Assembly: GCA_964458575.1 (NCBI GenBank)
Contig: CAYWMD010000043.1
Location: forward strand, 1-58,069
Origin: CAYWMD01 sp964458575
Lineage (GTDB): Bacteria > Verrucomicrobiota > Verrucomicrobiia > Limisphaerales > JADLHS01
DNA: 58,069 nt
Direction: 5' to 3'
Part shown: positions 42,848 through 51,493 of the stretch, piece by piece
How positions within the stretch are numbered: the stretch's first letter is position 1
Layout: each line of letters starts with the position of its first letter
Program-made: the position numbers and the translations under genes
Notes under the pieces: model-generated
Told to the model about the DNA's origin: nothing
What the model saw: only the letters and a program-made list of their open reading frames with translations
The model's database searches: none

Positions 42848-43750
42848 ATGAAAGCAACGGCAGAGATTTTAAGCGGCGCAGGCGTCGCCGAGAAAAGCTG
42901 GGTGTCGGTCTTCGCCGATCTGGTGAAGGCGCGGCTGACCACGCTGGTGCTGCTCACGACCGTCGTCGGATTTTACGTCGGCTGGCGCGGGCCGATGGAT
43001 TACGGGCTGATGTTTCACACGCTGTTCGGGACGGCGCTGGTGGCGGGCGGCGCGGCGGCACTGAACCAGCTCTTGGAACGCGAGTACGACGCGCGGATGC
43101 GCCGCACGGCGGGCCGCCCCCTGCCCTCGGGCCGGCTGCAACCGGTCACTGTGATGTTGTTTGGCGGAGCGTGTTCGGTGCTGGGCCTGATTTATCTCGC
43201 GTTGCTGGTGAATCCGCTGACGAGCGTCATCGGCGCGGTCACGCTGGTGAGCTATCTGTTCATTTACACGCCGCTCAAGCGGGTGACGTGGTTGAACACG
43301 GCGGTGGGCGCGGTGCCCGGCGCCTTGCCGCCGTTGATGGGCTGGGCGGCGGCGCGCGGCGAACTGGGCAGCGGGGGCTGGGCGTTGTTCGCGATTCTGG
43401 CCTTCTGGCAACTGCCGCATTTTTACGCCATCGCCTGGATTTACCGGGATGAGTACGCGCGGGCGGGTTTCAAGATGCTGCCCGCGGTGGACCCGGACGG
43501 AAGCCGCACGGCGCAACAGGCCATAAGACACACGGTGGCGTTGCTGGCGGTGAGCCTGCTACCGTTTCTTTTTCACCTGGCCGGCCGGGTTTACCTCGTT
43601 GGCGCGGTTCTGTTGGGCGCCGCTTTCCTGGCGCTTGCCCTGGCCTTCGCCCGGCGGCTCAGTCTGGTCAGCGCGCGGAGGTTGTTCTTTGCCTCGATCG
43701 TTTATCTGCCGCTGGTGCTCATCCTTCTCATCCTGGACAAACTGAAATAA
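42848..43750 (+). CDS. ctaB: protoheme IX farnesyltransferase
   Basis: 300 residues, ATG one base after the ctaA stop. A UbiA-type prenyltransferase with about nine helices that makes heme O. Asp-rich motifs are NQLLEREYDARMRRTAGRPL and, in the second half, YRDEYARAGFKMLP. YTPLKRVTWLNTAVGAVPGA is the family signature. It feeds heme O to CtaA immediately upstream. Confidence 0.95.
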   Translation: MKATAEILSGAGVAEKSWVSVFADLVKARLTTLVLLTTVVGFYVGWRGPMDYGLMFHTLFGTALVAGGAAALNQLLEREYDARMRRTAGRPLPSGRLQPVTVMLFGGACSVLGLIYLALLVNPLTSVIGAVTLVSYLFIYTPLKRVTWLNTAVGAVPGALPPLMGWAAARGELGSGGWALFAILAFWQLPHFYAIAWIYRDEYARAGFKMLPAVDPDGSRTAQQAIRHTVALLAVSLLPFLFHLAGRVYLVGAVLLGAAFLALALAFARRLSLVSARRLFFASIVYLPLVLILLILDKLK

Positions 43751-43775
43751 CCGCTGGGAATTTTAACCGACAAAC

Positions 43776-45599
43776 ATGCAGGCGACCACCCATTCCACCG
43801 CCCACACGGCTGCGCACGGCCCACACGCCGCGCATCACGAAGAAACCCGGTTCTGGCGCAAGTACATCTTCTCGATTGACCACAAAATCATCGGCATCCA
43901 GTACGCCCTGACGGCGCTGTGCTTCATGCTGTTCGGCTTCAGCCTGATGATGTTGATGCGCTGGCAAATCGCGCATCCGGGCCAGCCGGTGCCGGTGGTC
44001 GGCGCGCTGTTGGAGATGCTGCTGGGGCAGGTCGCCGGCAAGGGCATCATTTCGCCGGATCTCTACAACTCCTTCGGCGCGATGCACGGCACGATCATGG
44101 TCTTCCTGGCCGTGGTGCCTTTGTTGACGGGCGCGTTCGGCAATTACCTCGTCCCGATCCAGGTCGGCGCGTGTGACATGGCATTTCCGCGGCTCAACAT
44201 GGCCAGCTACCAGTTTTACTTTGTGGGCGGCGTCATCATGTTCACCAGCTTCTTCATTCCCGGCGGCGCGGCGCAGGCCGGCTGGACTTCGTATCCGCCG
44301 CTCTCGCTCGCCATTCCGACGGATGGCCAGACCTTCTGGCTGCTGGGCATGGTTTTCCTGATTACGTCGTCGCTGCTCGGCTCGGTGAACATCATCGCCA
44401 CGATCATTCAATTGCGCGCGCCGGGTTTGACGTGGATGCGTCTGCCGTTTTTTGTGTGGGCGCAACTGGTGACCTCGTTTCTGCTGCTGCTGGCCTTTCC
44501 GCCGCTGGAAGCCGCGGGCGTCATGCAGTTGATGGACAAGGTGGCGGGCTCAAGTTTGTTCCTGCCGACGGGGCTCGCCGTGGGCGGGCCCATGGCGGCG
44601 GTCAGCGGCGGCGGCAGCCCCCTGCTCTGGCAGCACCTGTTCTGGTTCCTGGCGCATCCGGAAGTCTATGTATTGATCCTGCCGGCCATGGGCATCGTGG
44701 CCGAAGTCATCGCCAACAACACGCGCAAGCCGATCTGGGGTTACAAGTCGCTGGTCTTTTCGAGCATGGCGCTGGGTTTCATCTCGTTCATTGTCTGGGC
44801 GCATCACATGTATCTCACGGGCATGGGCACGCGGATCGCGACTTTTTTCCAGACGACCACGATGATGATTTCAATCCCCTCGGTGATCATTCTTACCTGC
44901 CTGCTGATATCGCTTTGGGGCGGGTCCATCCGGTTCAACACGCCGATGCTGTTCGCGCTGGCGTTCCTGCCCATGTTCGGCATCGGTGGTTTGACGGGCC
45001 TGCCGCTGGGGTTCAGCGCGAGCGATTTGCACCTGCACGACACGTATTATGTGATCGGCCATTTTCATTATGTCGTGGCGCCGGGGACCATTTTCGCGCT
45101 CTTTGCGGGGATCTACTTCTGGTATCCGAAGGTGACGGGCCGGCTGATGAACGAGTTTTGGGGGCGGGTACATTTCTGGGGCTCGCTGATTTTCATGAAC
45201 ATCATCTTTATGCCGATGTTTGCCCAGGGACTCGCGGGCATGCTGCGGCGCATGTCGGATGGCGGGGCGAATTACTCGGCCGCGCATCTCCCGGGAGTTT
45301 CGGGCGCGTTGAGCGGCAACATCATGGAATTGAACCGCTATATTCTCTGGGGGGCGGTCGGTTTGGGTCTTTGTCAGCTTCCGTTCATCATCAACATTTT
45401 TGCCAGCATCAAACTGGGGCGCAAAGTTGGCGACAACCCGTGGGAAGCCACGACCCTCGAATGGCAGACGCCCACGCCTCCGCCCCAGATCAACTTCCTG
45501 AACGAGCCCGAGGTGTTTCGCGGGCCGTATGAATACAGCGTGCCCGGTCACGCGAAAGATTTTATTCCCCAAAACGAACCCGCGGCCGCCAAATCCTGA
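43776..45599 (+). CDS. ctaD: cytochrome c oxidase subunit I
   Basis: 607 residues, twelve or more helices. The binuclear-centre signature is WQHLFWFLAHPEVYVLILP (Cu-B His and the cross-linked Tyr), followed by AHHMY and the pair HDTYYVIGHFHYVV for heme a3 and Cu-B. The early MHGTIMVF gives a heme a ligand. It is an A-type enzyme by these motifs. The N-terminus is His/Ala-rich (HSTAHTAAHGPHAAHHEE), possibly metal-binding. Confidence 0.97.
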   Translation: MQATTHSTAHTAAHGPHAAHHEETRFWRKYIFSIDHKIIGIQYALTALCFMLFGFSLMMLMRWQIAHPGQPVPVVGALLEMLLGQVAGKGIISPDLYNSFGAMHGTIMVFLAVVPLLTGAFGNYLVPIQVGACDMAFPRLNMASYQFYFVGGVIMFTSFFIPGGAAQAGWTSYPPLSLAIPTDGQTFWLLGMVFLITSSLLGSVNIIATIIQLRAPGLTWMRLPFFVWAQLVTSFLLLLAFPPLEAAGVMQLMDKVAGSSLFLPTGLAVGGPMAAVSGGGSPLLWQHLFWFLAHPEVYVLILPAMGIVAEVIANNTRKPIWGYKSLVFSSMALGFISFIVWAHHMYLTGMGTRIATFFQTTTMMISIPSVIILTCLLISLWGGSIRFNTPMLFALAFLPMFGIGGLTGLPLGFSASDLHLHDTYYVIGHFHYVVAPGTIFALFAGIYFWYPKVTGRLMNEFWGRVHFWGSLIFMNIIFMPMFAQGLAGMLRRMSDGGANYSAAHLPGVSGALSGNIMELNRYILWGAVGLGLCQLPFIINIFASIKLGRKVGDNPWEATTLEWQTPTPPPQINFLNEPEVFRGPYEYSVPGHAKDFIPQNEPAAAKS

Positions 45600-45604
45600 T
45601 CTGC

Positions 45605-46387
45605 ATGGACATTCCCTACACAACCAAAGTTCGCCCGGACACCGGACTGTACAATGCCAAACTGGGCATGTGGCTTTTCCTGGCGTCCGAGGTGATGCTG
45701 TTTGGCGGCCTCTTTTCCGCCTACATCCTTTTGCGCGTTGGCGCGCCCGCCGGCACCTGGCCGCACGGCTGGCTCAATGTCACGCTCGGGACGACGAACA
45801 CCATCATCCTCGCGCTCTCCGCCATCACCACGCTGCTGGCCTGGGTCGCGCTCAAGTTGAATCAGTTTCCCCGCTACAAGCTCTACCACGGTCTGACCCT
45901 GGTGCTCGGCTTGGTGTTTCTCAGCATCAAGGCCTACGAATACCGTGACAAGTTTCACCACTACGAAGTCCAACTGACCGACGGCCGGATCGCCGACGGC
46001 CATCTGATCGCCAGCCAGTCCAATTCGAACGTGGTGGTGCTGGCGGGCCGGTTCGTGCAGAGCCACGCGGAATTGCTGTCGCCGCACGCCGGCGCAAAGG
46101 CCGCGGAGCACGGCGAGATCCGGATCGAACGTTCGCAGATCAAGAAAATGGGCAACTACGGCCCGGCGCACAACACGTTCATGGCGATTTATTTCACGCT
46201 GACCAGCCTGCATGCGCTGCACATCGTTGGCGGCCTGATCGTGATTGGCTGGCTTTGGGGGCCGGGCAGCCGCATGTGGTTCACGGACCCCGCCCGGTTC
46301 ACGAATCGCGTGGAGGTCTCCGGCCTGTTCTGGCATTTTGTTGACCTCGTCTGGATTTTCCTGTTCCCCGTTCTATATTTGACCTGA
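45605..46387 (+). CDS. coxC: cytochrome c oxidase subunit III with an inserted beta-rich segment
   Basis: 260 residues. Typical subunit III helices include MWLFLASEVMLFGGLFSAYI at the N-terminus and LTSLHALHIVGGLIVIGW and FWHFVDLVWIFLFPVLY at the C-terminus. Between about 119 and 180 lies an extra soluble segment (VQLTDGRIADGHLIASQ ... EIRIERSQIKKM) absent from common subunit III, where only a short loop is expected. It keeps frame and reads as short beta strands. Confidence 0.93.
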   Translation: MDIPYTTKVRPDTGLYNAKLGMWLFLASEVMLFGGLFSAYILLRVGAPAGTWPHGWLNVTLGTTNTIILALSAITTLLAWVALKLNQFPRYKLYHGLTLVLGLVFLSIKAYEYRDKFHHYEVQLTDGRIADGHLIASQSNSNVVVLAGRFVQSHAELLSPHAGAKAAEHGEIRIERSQIKKMGNYGPAHNTFMAIYFTLTSLHALHIVGGLIVIGWLWGPGSRMWFTDPARFTNRVEVSGLFWHFVDLVWIFLFPVLYLT

Positions 46388-46391
46388 TGCT

Positions 46392-46703
46392 ATGAGCGAC
46401 TCCTCTCCTGAATCGTACAAACAATACACGCGCAAATGCTTGGTGGTGTTTCTGGCGGTGGTTTGCGGCACCGGCCTGATGGTGGGGGTGTCATTCGCCT
46501 CCCTGGCCAGCACCACCCGCATCGTGCTGATCCTCGCCGCGGCTTGTGCCAACGCCTTCCTGGTCGCCGGTTACCTCATGCACCTCATCTCCGAACGCAA
46601 GATGATCTACACGGTGCTGATGTTCACCGCGATCTTCTTTGTCGGCCTGATGGGATTGACCATTTTCGCGCACGGCGACGTGCCGCACGTGAGCGGCCAC
46701 TGA
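46392..46703 (+). CDS. ctaF: cytochrome c oxidase subunit IV (bacterial CtaF type)
   Basis: 103 residues with three hydrophobic segments, including RIVLILAAACANAFLVAGYL and MIYTVLMFTAIFFVGLMGLT, the bacterial subunit IV/COX4_pro arrangement with SERK in the turn. It follows coxC by four bases. Confidence 0.85.
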   Translation: MSDSSPESYKQYTRKCLVVFLAVVCGTGLMVGVSFASLASTTRIVLILAAACANAFLVAGYLMHLISERKMIYTVLMFTAIFFVGLMGLTIFAHGDVPHVSGH

Positions 46704-46704
46704 T

Positions 46705-46914
46705 ATGTCACTCAAAGCCGTCCATCTACTTTTCGTCACCGTGCTGAGCGCGTTGTGCTTTGGCTGCGGCGTCTGGAAGCTGCGCGACTACGTGCATGAC
46801 CGTGAAGCGACCGGCGATCTGGTTTTCGGCGCGGTGGCGTTGTTGGCCGGCGTCGTGGTGGTCATCTACGGGCGTTACTTCCTCAAAAAGCTCAAGAAGT
46901 ACAGCTACCTCTGA
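46705..46914 (+). CDS. small two-helix membrane protein of the oxidase operon
   Basis: 69 residues: helix about 5-22 (AVHLLFVTVLSALCFGCGVW), a polar turn with RDYVHDREATGDL, and helix about 40-58 (VFGAVALLAGVVVVIYG), then a basic tail. No named family is recognised. It lies one base after ctaF and overlaps the next gene by TGATG, so it is part of the operon and probably acts in the oxidase or its assembly. Confidence 0.75.
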   Translation: MSLKAVHLLFVTVLSALCFGCGVWKLRDYVHDREATGDLVFGAVALLAGVVVVIYGRYFLKKLKKYSYL

Positions 46915-47165
46915 TGTCAGCCGCGCTCCGCAAAATTATCGTCGTCCTGACGCTCCTGGTGTTTTCGCTCCGGTCCGCTGTCGCGTGCTCGGTGTGCTAC
47001 GGCGAGCCGGACTCGCCCATGAGCCGGGGGTTGACGTGGGGAATCCTGGCGTTGTGCGTGGTCGTCGGCGCGGTGCTGACGGGCGTGGCCGCATTTTTTG
47101 TGCACGTGGGCCGGCGTTCGCGCGACCTCGCGCGCGCCGAAAGCGGCGATGATATTTCAAGTTGA
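46914..47165 (+). CDS. small secreted/membrane protein with a CSVCYG motif
   Basis: 83 residues: a signal-like N-terminus (LRKIIVVLTLLVFSLRSAVA), then CSVCYGEPDSPMSRGL, then a helix at about 42-62 and a basic tail. A CxVCxG...DSPM pattern next to a membrane helix recurs in small proteins beside oxidase genes of related phyla, without known role. The paired cysteines suggest a heme, copper or thiol function in assembly (inference). Starts by TGATG overlap and ends 12 bases before coxB. Confidence 0.7.
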   Translation: MSAALRKIIVVLTLLVFSLRSAVACSVCYGEPDSPMSRGLTWGILALCVVVGAVLTGVAAFFVHVGRRSRDLARAESGDDISS

Positions 47166-47177
47166 TTACATTGAATC

Positions 47178-47933
47178 ATGGAAAAGTTCCTTAATCTGCC
47201 GGTCGTCGCGTCCGAGAACGGTCTGGGCGTGGACAAACTGATCGTTTACATCCACTGGCTGATGATCGCCCTGTTCATCGGCTGGCTGGCTTATTTCGCG
47301 TTCGTCCTTTACCGATTCCACCGGAAGCGCAACCCCAAGGGCGATTACCAGGGCGTGAAGAATCACGCGTCGAGTTATCTGGAGTTGACCGTCGCGGGCA
47401 TCGAAGCGTGCCTGCTCATTTTCGTGGCCCTGCCCCTGTGGCGCGCGCATGCCGGTGAATTCCCGAAGGAAGGCGAGTCCACCGTCGTGCAGGTGGTGGC
47501 GCAGCAGTTCGCCTGGAATTTTCGTTATCCGGGGGCGGACGGCGTCTTCGGCAAACAGGACATGAAGCTCGTCACGCCGGAGAACATTTTTGGCATTGAC
47601 CCGAACGATCCCGCCGGCAAGGACGATGTCTCGGTCCTGAATGAATTCCACGCGCCGGTCAACAAGCCCGTCATTGCCTACATCAGTTCCAAGGATGTGA
47701 TTCACTCCTTCCGGGTGATGGCCATGCGGGTGACCCAGGACGCGATCCCCGGCATGCGGATACCGATCTGGTTCAAACCGACCAAGGAGGGGCGTTATCA
47801 GGTTCACTGCGCCCAACTCTGCGGCAACGGTCACGCCGCCATGGCCAGCGGTCTGCTGGTGGTGGAAGACGCGAAGCAGTTCGACTCCTGGATGAGTGCC
47901 AAGAAACCGTCTGCGCCCGTGAATTTCGAGTAA
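47178..47933 (+). CDS. coxB: cytochrome c oxidase subunit II (CuA)
   Basis: 251 residues. Two N-terminal helices (about 22-45 and 70-90), then a cupredoxin domain. CuA ligands are His in KDVIHSF and CAQLCGNGHAAM (C-x3-C, His, Met). The conserved acidic residue of CAELCG is Gln here. The AQQFAWNFRYPG segment is the aromatic electron-entry region. No C-terminal cytochrome c domain is fused. It lies after subunits I, III and IV, an unusual order compared with the common II-I-III. Confidence 0.95.
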   Translation: MEKFLNLPVVASENGLGVDKLIVYIHWLMIALFIGWLAYFAFVLYRFHRKRNPKGDYQGVKNHASSYLELTVAGIEACLLIFVALPLWRAHAGEFPKEGESTVVQVVAQQFAWNFRYPGADGVFGKQDMKLVTPENIFGIDPNDPAGKDDVSVLNEFHAPVNKPVIAYISSKDVIHSFRVMAMRVTQDAIPGMRIPIWFKPTKEGRYQVHCAQLCGNGHAAMASGLLVVEDAKQFDSWMSAKKPSAPVNFE

Positions 47934-48046
47934 CGGCGGGTGGCGGTTTCCGACGCGTCCCCGGCCGCAGGCCGGAAAACGCCGAGTTCCTGCTTGCGAC
48001 CGCTTCCGTTGCTGCCATAGCCTCACGCCACGATTCGTAATTGCGT

Positions 48047-48703
48047 ATGGATGAGTCTTCCGGACGTATCACGCGCACCCTGTGGGTTGGCATTGCCCTC
48101 CTGATCGTCATCCTTTGCGCCAGCTACCTCCTTTCCCGCCTCGCTCCGCGCCACCCGCGCCTGGCTTCACCGCCGGTGCTCGGAGCGGTCGCCGATTTCG
48201 CGCTGACCAATCAAAACGGCCGCGCCGTTTCTCTTTCGGACCTGCGCGGGCAGGTCTGGGTGGCGGACATCATCTTTACCCGCTGCGCCGGGCCGTGTCC
48301 GCGCATGACCCAGCAAATGAAGGCGCTGCAGAACGAACTGCCCGCGGCCAGCCGGGCCCGGCTCGTGACGCTGACGACCGATGCGGACCACGACACGCCG
48401 TCGGTGCTGAAGGTTTACGGGGAACGCTTCGGGGCGAACTTCGACCGCTGGATGTTCCTGACCGGCCGGCCGCGCGACCTTGCGGCGCTCGCCATTGACA
48501 GTTTGAAACTCACGGCGCTTGAAAAAAAGCCGGAGGAACGCACCACCCCCGAGGATCTTTTTGTGCACAGCACGATGTTCGTCGTGGTGGATCAGCGCGC
48601 CCGCCTGCGCGGCGTGTTCGAGACCGTCAGCGACGGCGTTGACCCCGCGATCGTGCGCGGCCAGATCCTGACCTTGATCGAGAAGCTGGAACAGGAACGA
48701 TGA
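48047..48703 (+). CDS. SCO1/SenC copper chaperone
   Basis: 218 residues from MDESSGRITR. An N-terminal membrane anchor (about 12-32), then a thioredoxin-like fold with the copper site CAGPCPRM (CxxxC) and the distant His in LFVHSTMFVVVD. It delivers copper to, or reduces, the CuA site of subunit II. It overlaps the DUF420 gene by ATGA. Confidence 0.92.
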   Translation: MDESSGRITRTLWVGIALLIVILCASYLLSRLAPRHPRLASPPVLGAVADFALTNQNGRAVSLSDLRGQVWVADIIFTRCAGPCPRMTQQMKALQNELPAASRARLVTLTTDADHDTPSVLKVYGERFGANFDRWMFLTGRPRDLAALAIDSLKLTALEKKPEERTTPEDLFVHSTMFVVVDQRARLRGVFETVSDGVDPAIVRGQILTLIEKLEQER

Positions 48704-49134
48704 GCCTCAACGATCTGCCTGCACTCAACGCAACGCTCAATGGCCTGGCGGCGGTATTGCTGGCGGCCGGCTATGTTTTTATCCGTCGGAAAAACCAGGT
48801 TGCGCACCGCAACTGCATGATCGGCGCCCTGTCCATGTCGGTGCTCTTTCTGGTCGGTTATCTCACCTACCATTTCACGGTGCACGGGGTGACGCGGTTT
48901 CGCGAGCCGGCCTGGTTTCGGCCCATCTACCTGACCATTCTCCTGACGCACACGATCCTTGCGGGGCTCATCGTGCCCATGATTCTCATCACGCTGAACC
49001 GCGCGTTGCGACAACGGTTCGACCGGCACAAGGCCATCGCGCGGTGGACCTGGCCGGCGTGGATGTATGTCTCGGTGACCGGGGTGCTCATTTACCTGCT
49101 GCTCTACCAGATTTTCCCCCAGACCAAACCGTAA
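48700..49134 (+). CDS. DUF420-family membrane protein (CtaM-like)
   Basis: 144 residues, four helices, with conserved His residues in AHRNCMIGALSMSVLFLVGY and YHFTVHG, ILLTHTILAGL and RHKAIARWTWPAWMYVSVTG. DUF420/CtaM proteins are needed for aa3-type oxidase assembly in some Gram-positives. It closes the oxidase operon. Confidence 0.85.
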   Translation: MSLNDLPALNATLNGLAAVLLAAGYVFIRRKNQVAHRNCMIGALSMSVLFLVGYLTYHFTVHGVTRFREPAWFRPIYLTILLTHTILAGLIVPMILITLNRALRQRFDRHKAIARWTWPAWMYVSVTGVLIYLLLYQIFPQTKP

Positions 49135-49142
49135 CGTTGCTG

Positions 49143-49196
49143 GTTGGAGTTCAAGCTTTGGCTTGCGCTCCGGCATGGCAACGCGTGAACTGAAGC
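49143..49196. repeat. dispersed hairpin repeat (GTTGGAGTTCAAGC family)
   Basis: GTTGGAGTTCAAGCTTTGGC at one side and ACGCGTGAACTGAAGC at the other, the third copy of the family at 13833-13886. It fills the gap before the methyltransferase gene and ends just before its ATG. Confidence 0.7.
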
Positions 49197-49197
49197 C

Positions 49198-50184
49198 ATG
49201 CCCGACACCGCCAACGTTACGATTCATGCCAGCCAGTTTCCGGACAGCGTCCGGCGCGATTTGCTCGAATCGTTGCGCTCGCGGCAGGTCAACCACAAGT
49301 TTCACTACGACAGCGTCAAGCAAACCCAGAAATGGCTGGCGCTGCATCAGGCGTGGTCGCCTTCGCGGAACGACCCCGATTGCGCCGTCATTTACAATGC
49401 CGTTTTTGCCGCCGCGGTGGCGCAGCACGCAACCTCCCGGGCCCACGTCCTCAGCTTGGGTTGTGGCGGCGGACAAAAAGATTTACGCCTGCTGCGCGAA
49501 CTCGCCCGATATGGCAAGGAGACCTTGTACACGCCCTGCGACGTGAGCCCCGCGATGGTGTTGGTGGCGCGGCAGGCGGCGCTGGCGGTGGTGGCCGGGG
49601 AGAATTGCCTGCCGTTCGTGTGCGACCTGGCTTCGGCGGATGACCTGCCCGGCTTTTTCCAGACCCACAGGCCGGCGGAAGTGCCGCGCTTGATGACTTT
49701 TTTCGGAATGCTGCCAAATTTTGAGCCGGACCACATCCTGCCCCGGCTGGCAAAGCTGGTTCGTCCGCACGATCAATTGCTAGTCAGCGCGAATCTCGCG
49801 CCCGGTGACGACTACGCCGCCGGCGTCCAGCGCATCATGCCGCAGTACGACAACGAACTCACGCACGACTGGTTGATGACCTTTCTGCTCGACCTCGGCG
49901 TGGAGCGGGGTGACGGCGGGTTGAAGTTCAGCATCCAGGAATTTCCCCCGGGCGGCGGCTTGAAGCGAGTTGCCGCCCTGTTTCAATTTGCCAGACCCTG
50001 CCGGGTTGAGGTGGCAGGCGAGCGCTTTGAGTTTGCGCCCGGCGAGCACATCCGGTTGTTCTTCTCCTATCGCTACACGCCGGATCGCGTGCGCCGACTG
50101 TTGAGCCGTCACGGCTTCGAGCTGCGTGAGCAATGGGTCACGGATTCGGGGGAGGAGGGCGTGTTCCTTTGCCGTCGCGCCTGA
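49198..50184 (+). CDS. EgtD-like (histidine-specific type) SAM methyltransferase
   Basis: 328 residues. The SAM motif is HVLSLGCGGGQKDLRLLREL, preceded by NHKFHYDSVKQTQKWLALHQ, which matches the N-terminus of the EgtD/DUF2260 family. Later are LMTFFGMLPNFEPDHILPRL and ANLAPGDDY. EgtD trimethylates histidine for ergothioneine, but no EgtB or EgtE partner is nearby and family members vary in substrate, so the acceptor is uncertain. Confidence 0.8.
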   Translation: MPDTANVTIHASQFPDSVRRDLLESLRSRQVNHKFHYDSVKQTQKWLALHQAWSPSRNDPDCAVIYNAVFAAAVAQHATSRAHVLSLGCGGGQKDLRLLRELARYGKETLYTPCDVSPAMVLVARQAALAVVAGENCLPFVCDLASADDLPGFFQTHRPAEVPRLMTFFGMLPNFEPDHILPRLAKLVRPHDQLLVSANLAPGDDYAAGVQRIMPQYDNELTHDWLMTFLLDLGVERGDGGLKFSIQEFPPGGGLKRVAALFQFARPCRVEVAGERFEFAPGEHIRLFFSYRYTPDRVRRLLSRHGFELREQWVTDSGEEGVFLCRRA

Positions 50185-50262
50185 GCCAGAGTGGCGGGTG
50201 CAGCGTCGGTCGGTGGTTTGTGCCGTGGTCGCCTCGCGCCGGGACCGCGCCCGGCGTTCCGA

Positions 50263-51162
50263 TCAAAACACCTTCATCGTTTCCAGCACCGCCTTGATGC
50301 GCGGCACCTCATGCGTGCGGAACAAATCCGTCTGGCCCAGAGCCGCCAGCATCGCGAAGAACGGTTCGGCACAACGGACCTCCGCTCCAAAATACTCGAA
50401 CGCGTGCGGCAGCGCGTGGCAGATGGGAAAACCGAGCGTGCGCAAACGGAACGTGTTGAGGAAAACGTTCATCTGATGCCGCACCCGCACCGCGCTGTCC
50501 TGCAGGTTTCGGTAATAAAAGCCGAGCCCCGGGTCCAGGAGGATTTTTTCCACCCCGTTGCGCTGCGCGATTTCGATCTGCCGCGCGAAGTAGTCCCGCA
50601 TCATTGGCATGGGGTCGGCCTTCAAATCGAAATCGGCCACTTCCCGCACGTTCCGCCCCTGCACAAAACAGATGATCACGGCGGCGTCGTGCGCCGAAAC
50701 CATGCGATACAACTCATCGGTGCGTTCCGTGCCGGTGAGATTCAAAACGTTGGCGCCCGCTTCGAGGCACGCGCGGGTGACGGCGGGCAGATAGGTTTCC
50801 ACCGAAACCAGCACGCCTGCCTGCCGCAGATGCTTGATGATCGGAAGGAGCTTGCTGTTTTGTCCCGCCTCTCCCACCCGCGCGGCCTGGGCCAGCGTTG
50901 ATTCCGCGCCAACGTCCACGATGTCCGCGCCCTGTTCCCTCAACCCGCGCGCCCGCGCGATGGCCGCTTCCGTGCTCAGGCAGACACTTTCCCGATACCA
51001 CGAATCGGACGAGAGGTTGACGACGCCCATGATGGCCGGCTGGGCGTTGAAGGCGAAGGGTCGTCCGCCGATGGCAAACTCCTTCACGCGGGCCGAAGCG
51101 GCGGCACGATGTGCTTCCCACAATGCGGCAAGCTGTTCAAGCGTCAACACACCCGGGAGCAT
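50263..51162 (-). CDS. folP: dihydropteroate synthase
   Basis: 299 residues from MLPGVLTLEQ. DHPS joins the pterin to p-aminobenzoate in folate synthesis. The signature AIMGVVNLSSDSWYRESV (first pterin-binding loop) and ADIVDVGAEST, VSVETYLPAV, NLTGTE and LDPGLGFYYR follow in order. The usual NxTPDSF is altered to NLSSDSW. The region before the M start (residues before 101 of a longer frame) has no family similarity. It converges with the methyltransferase gene. Confidence 0.88.
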   Translation of the reverse strand: MLPGVLTLEQLAALWEAHRAAASARVKEFAIGGRPFAFNAQPAIMGVVNLSSDSWYRESVCLSTEAAIARARGLREQGADIVDVGAESTLAQAARVGEAGQNSKLLPIIKHLRQAGVLVSVETYLPAVTRACLEAGANVLNLTGTERTDELYRMVSAHDAAVIICFVQGRNVREVADFDLKADPMPMMRDYFARQIEIAQRNGVEKILLDPGLGFYYRNLQDSAVRVRHQMNVFLNTFRLRTLGFPICHALPHAFEYFGAEVRCAEPFFAMLAALGQTDLFRTHEVPRIKAVLETMKVF

Positions 51163-51324
51163 ATATCCGGAAGGGGAAATCCAAAATCCGAAATTCGACC
51201 GGGCGTTCGCCGCGCTTGGGACGCGCGTGAAAGCGCGCTCACCCGTAACTCCAATCTCTAACATCGGCGCGGTGACAAATACAATCAGGCCCATGAACAG
51301 AACGAAGCAACCATTCTTCGGACC

Positions 51325-51475
51325 ATGAACACCAAGGATTTTTTGAGACTGGGCGTGCCGCTGGGTGAAGCCACGCGGCGGGCGACGGACTTTGTTGCGG
51401 AGTACGTTTTGCGGGGCGGCGACACGGCAAGGTTGGAGGACGAAATCAGAGCCATCGCCCATTCGCCTCCGCTAC
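51325..51475 (+). pseudogene. 5' fragment of an RtcB-like RNA ligase gene
   Basis: The reading frame begins MNTKDFLRLGVPLGEATRRA followed by TDFVAEYVLRGGDTARLEDE, about 50 residues matching the N-terminus of the RtcB-type proteins of this group. After about IRAIAHSP the similarity ends, and what follows in other frames belongs to a methyltransferase. The remaining RtcB catalytic domain (metal-binding His and Cys, guanylylated His) is absent. Confidence 0.6.
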
Positions 51476-51493
51476 CGCGCGCCGAGCCCGTGA

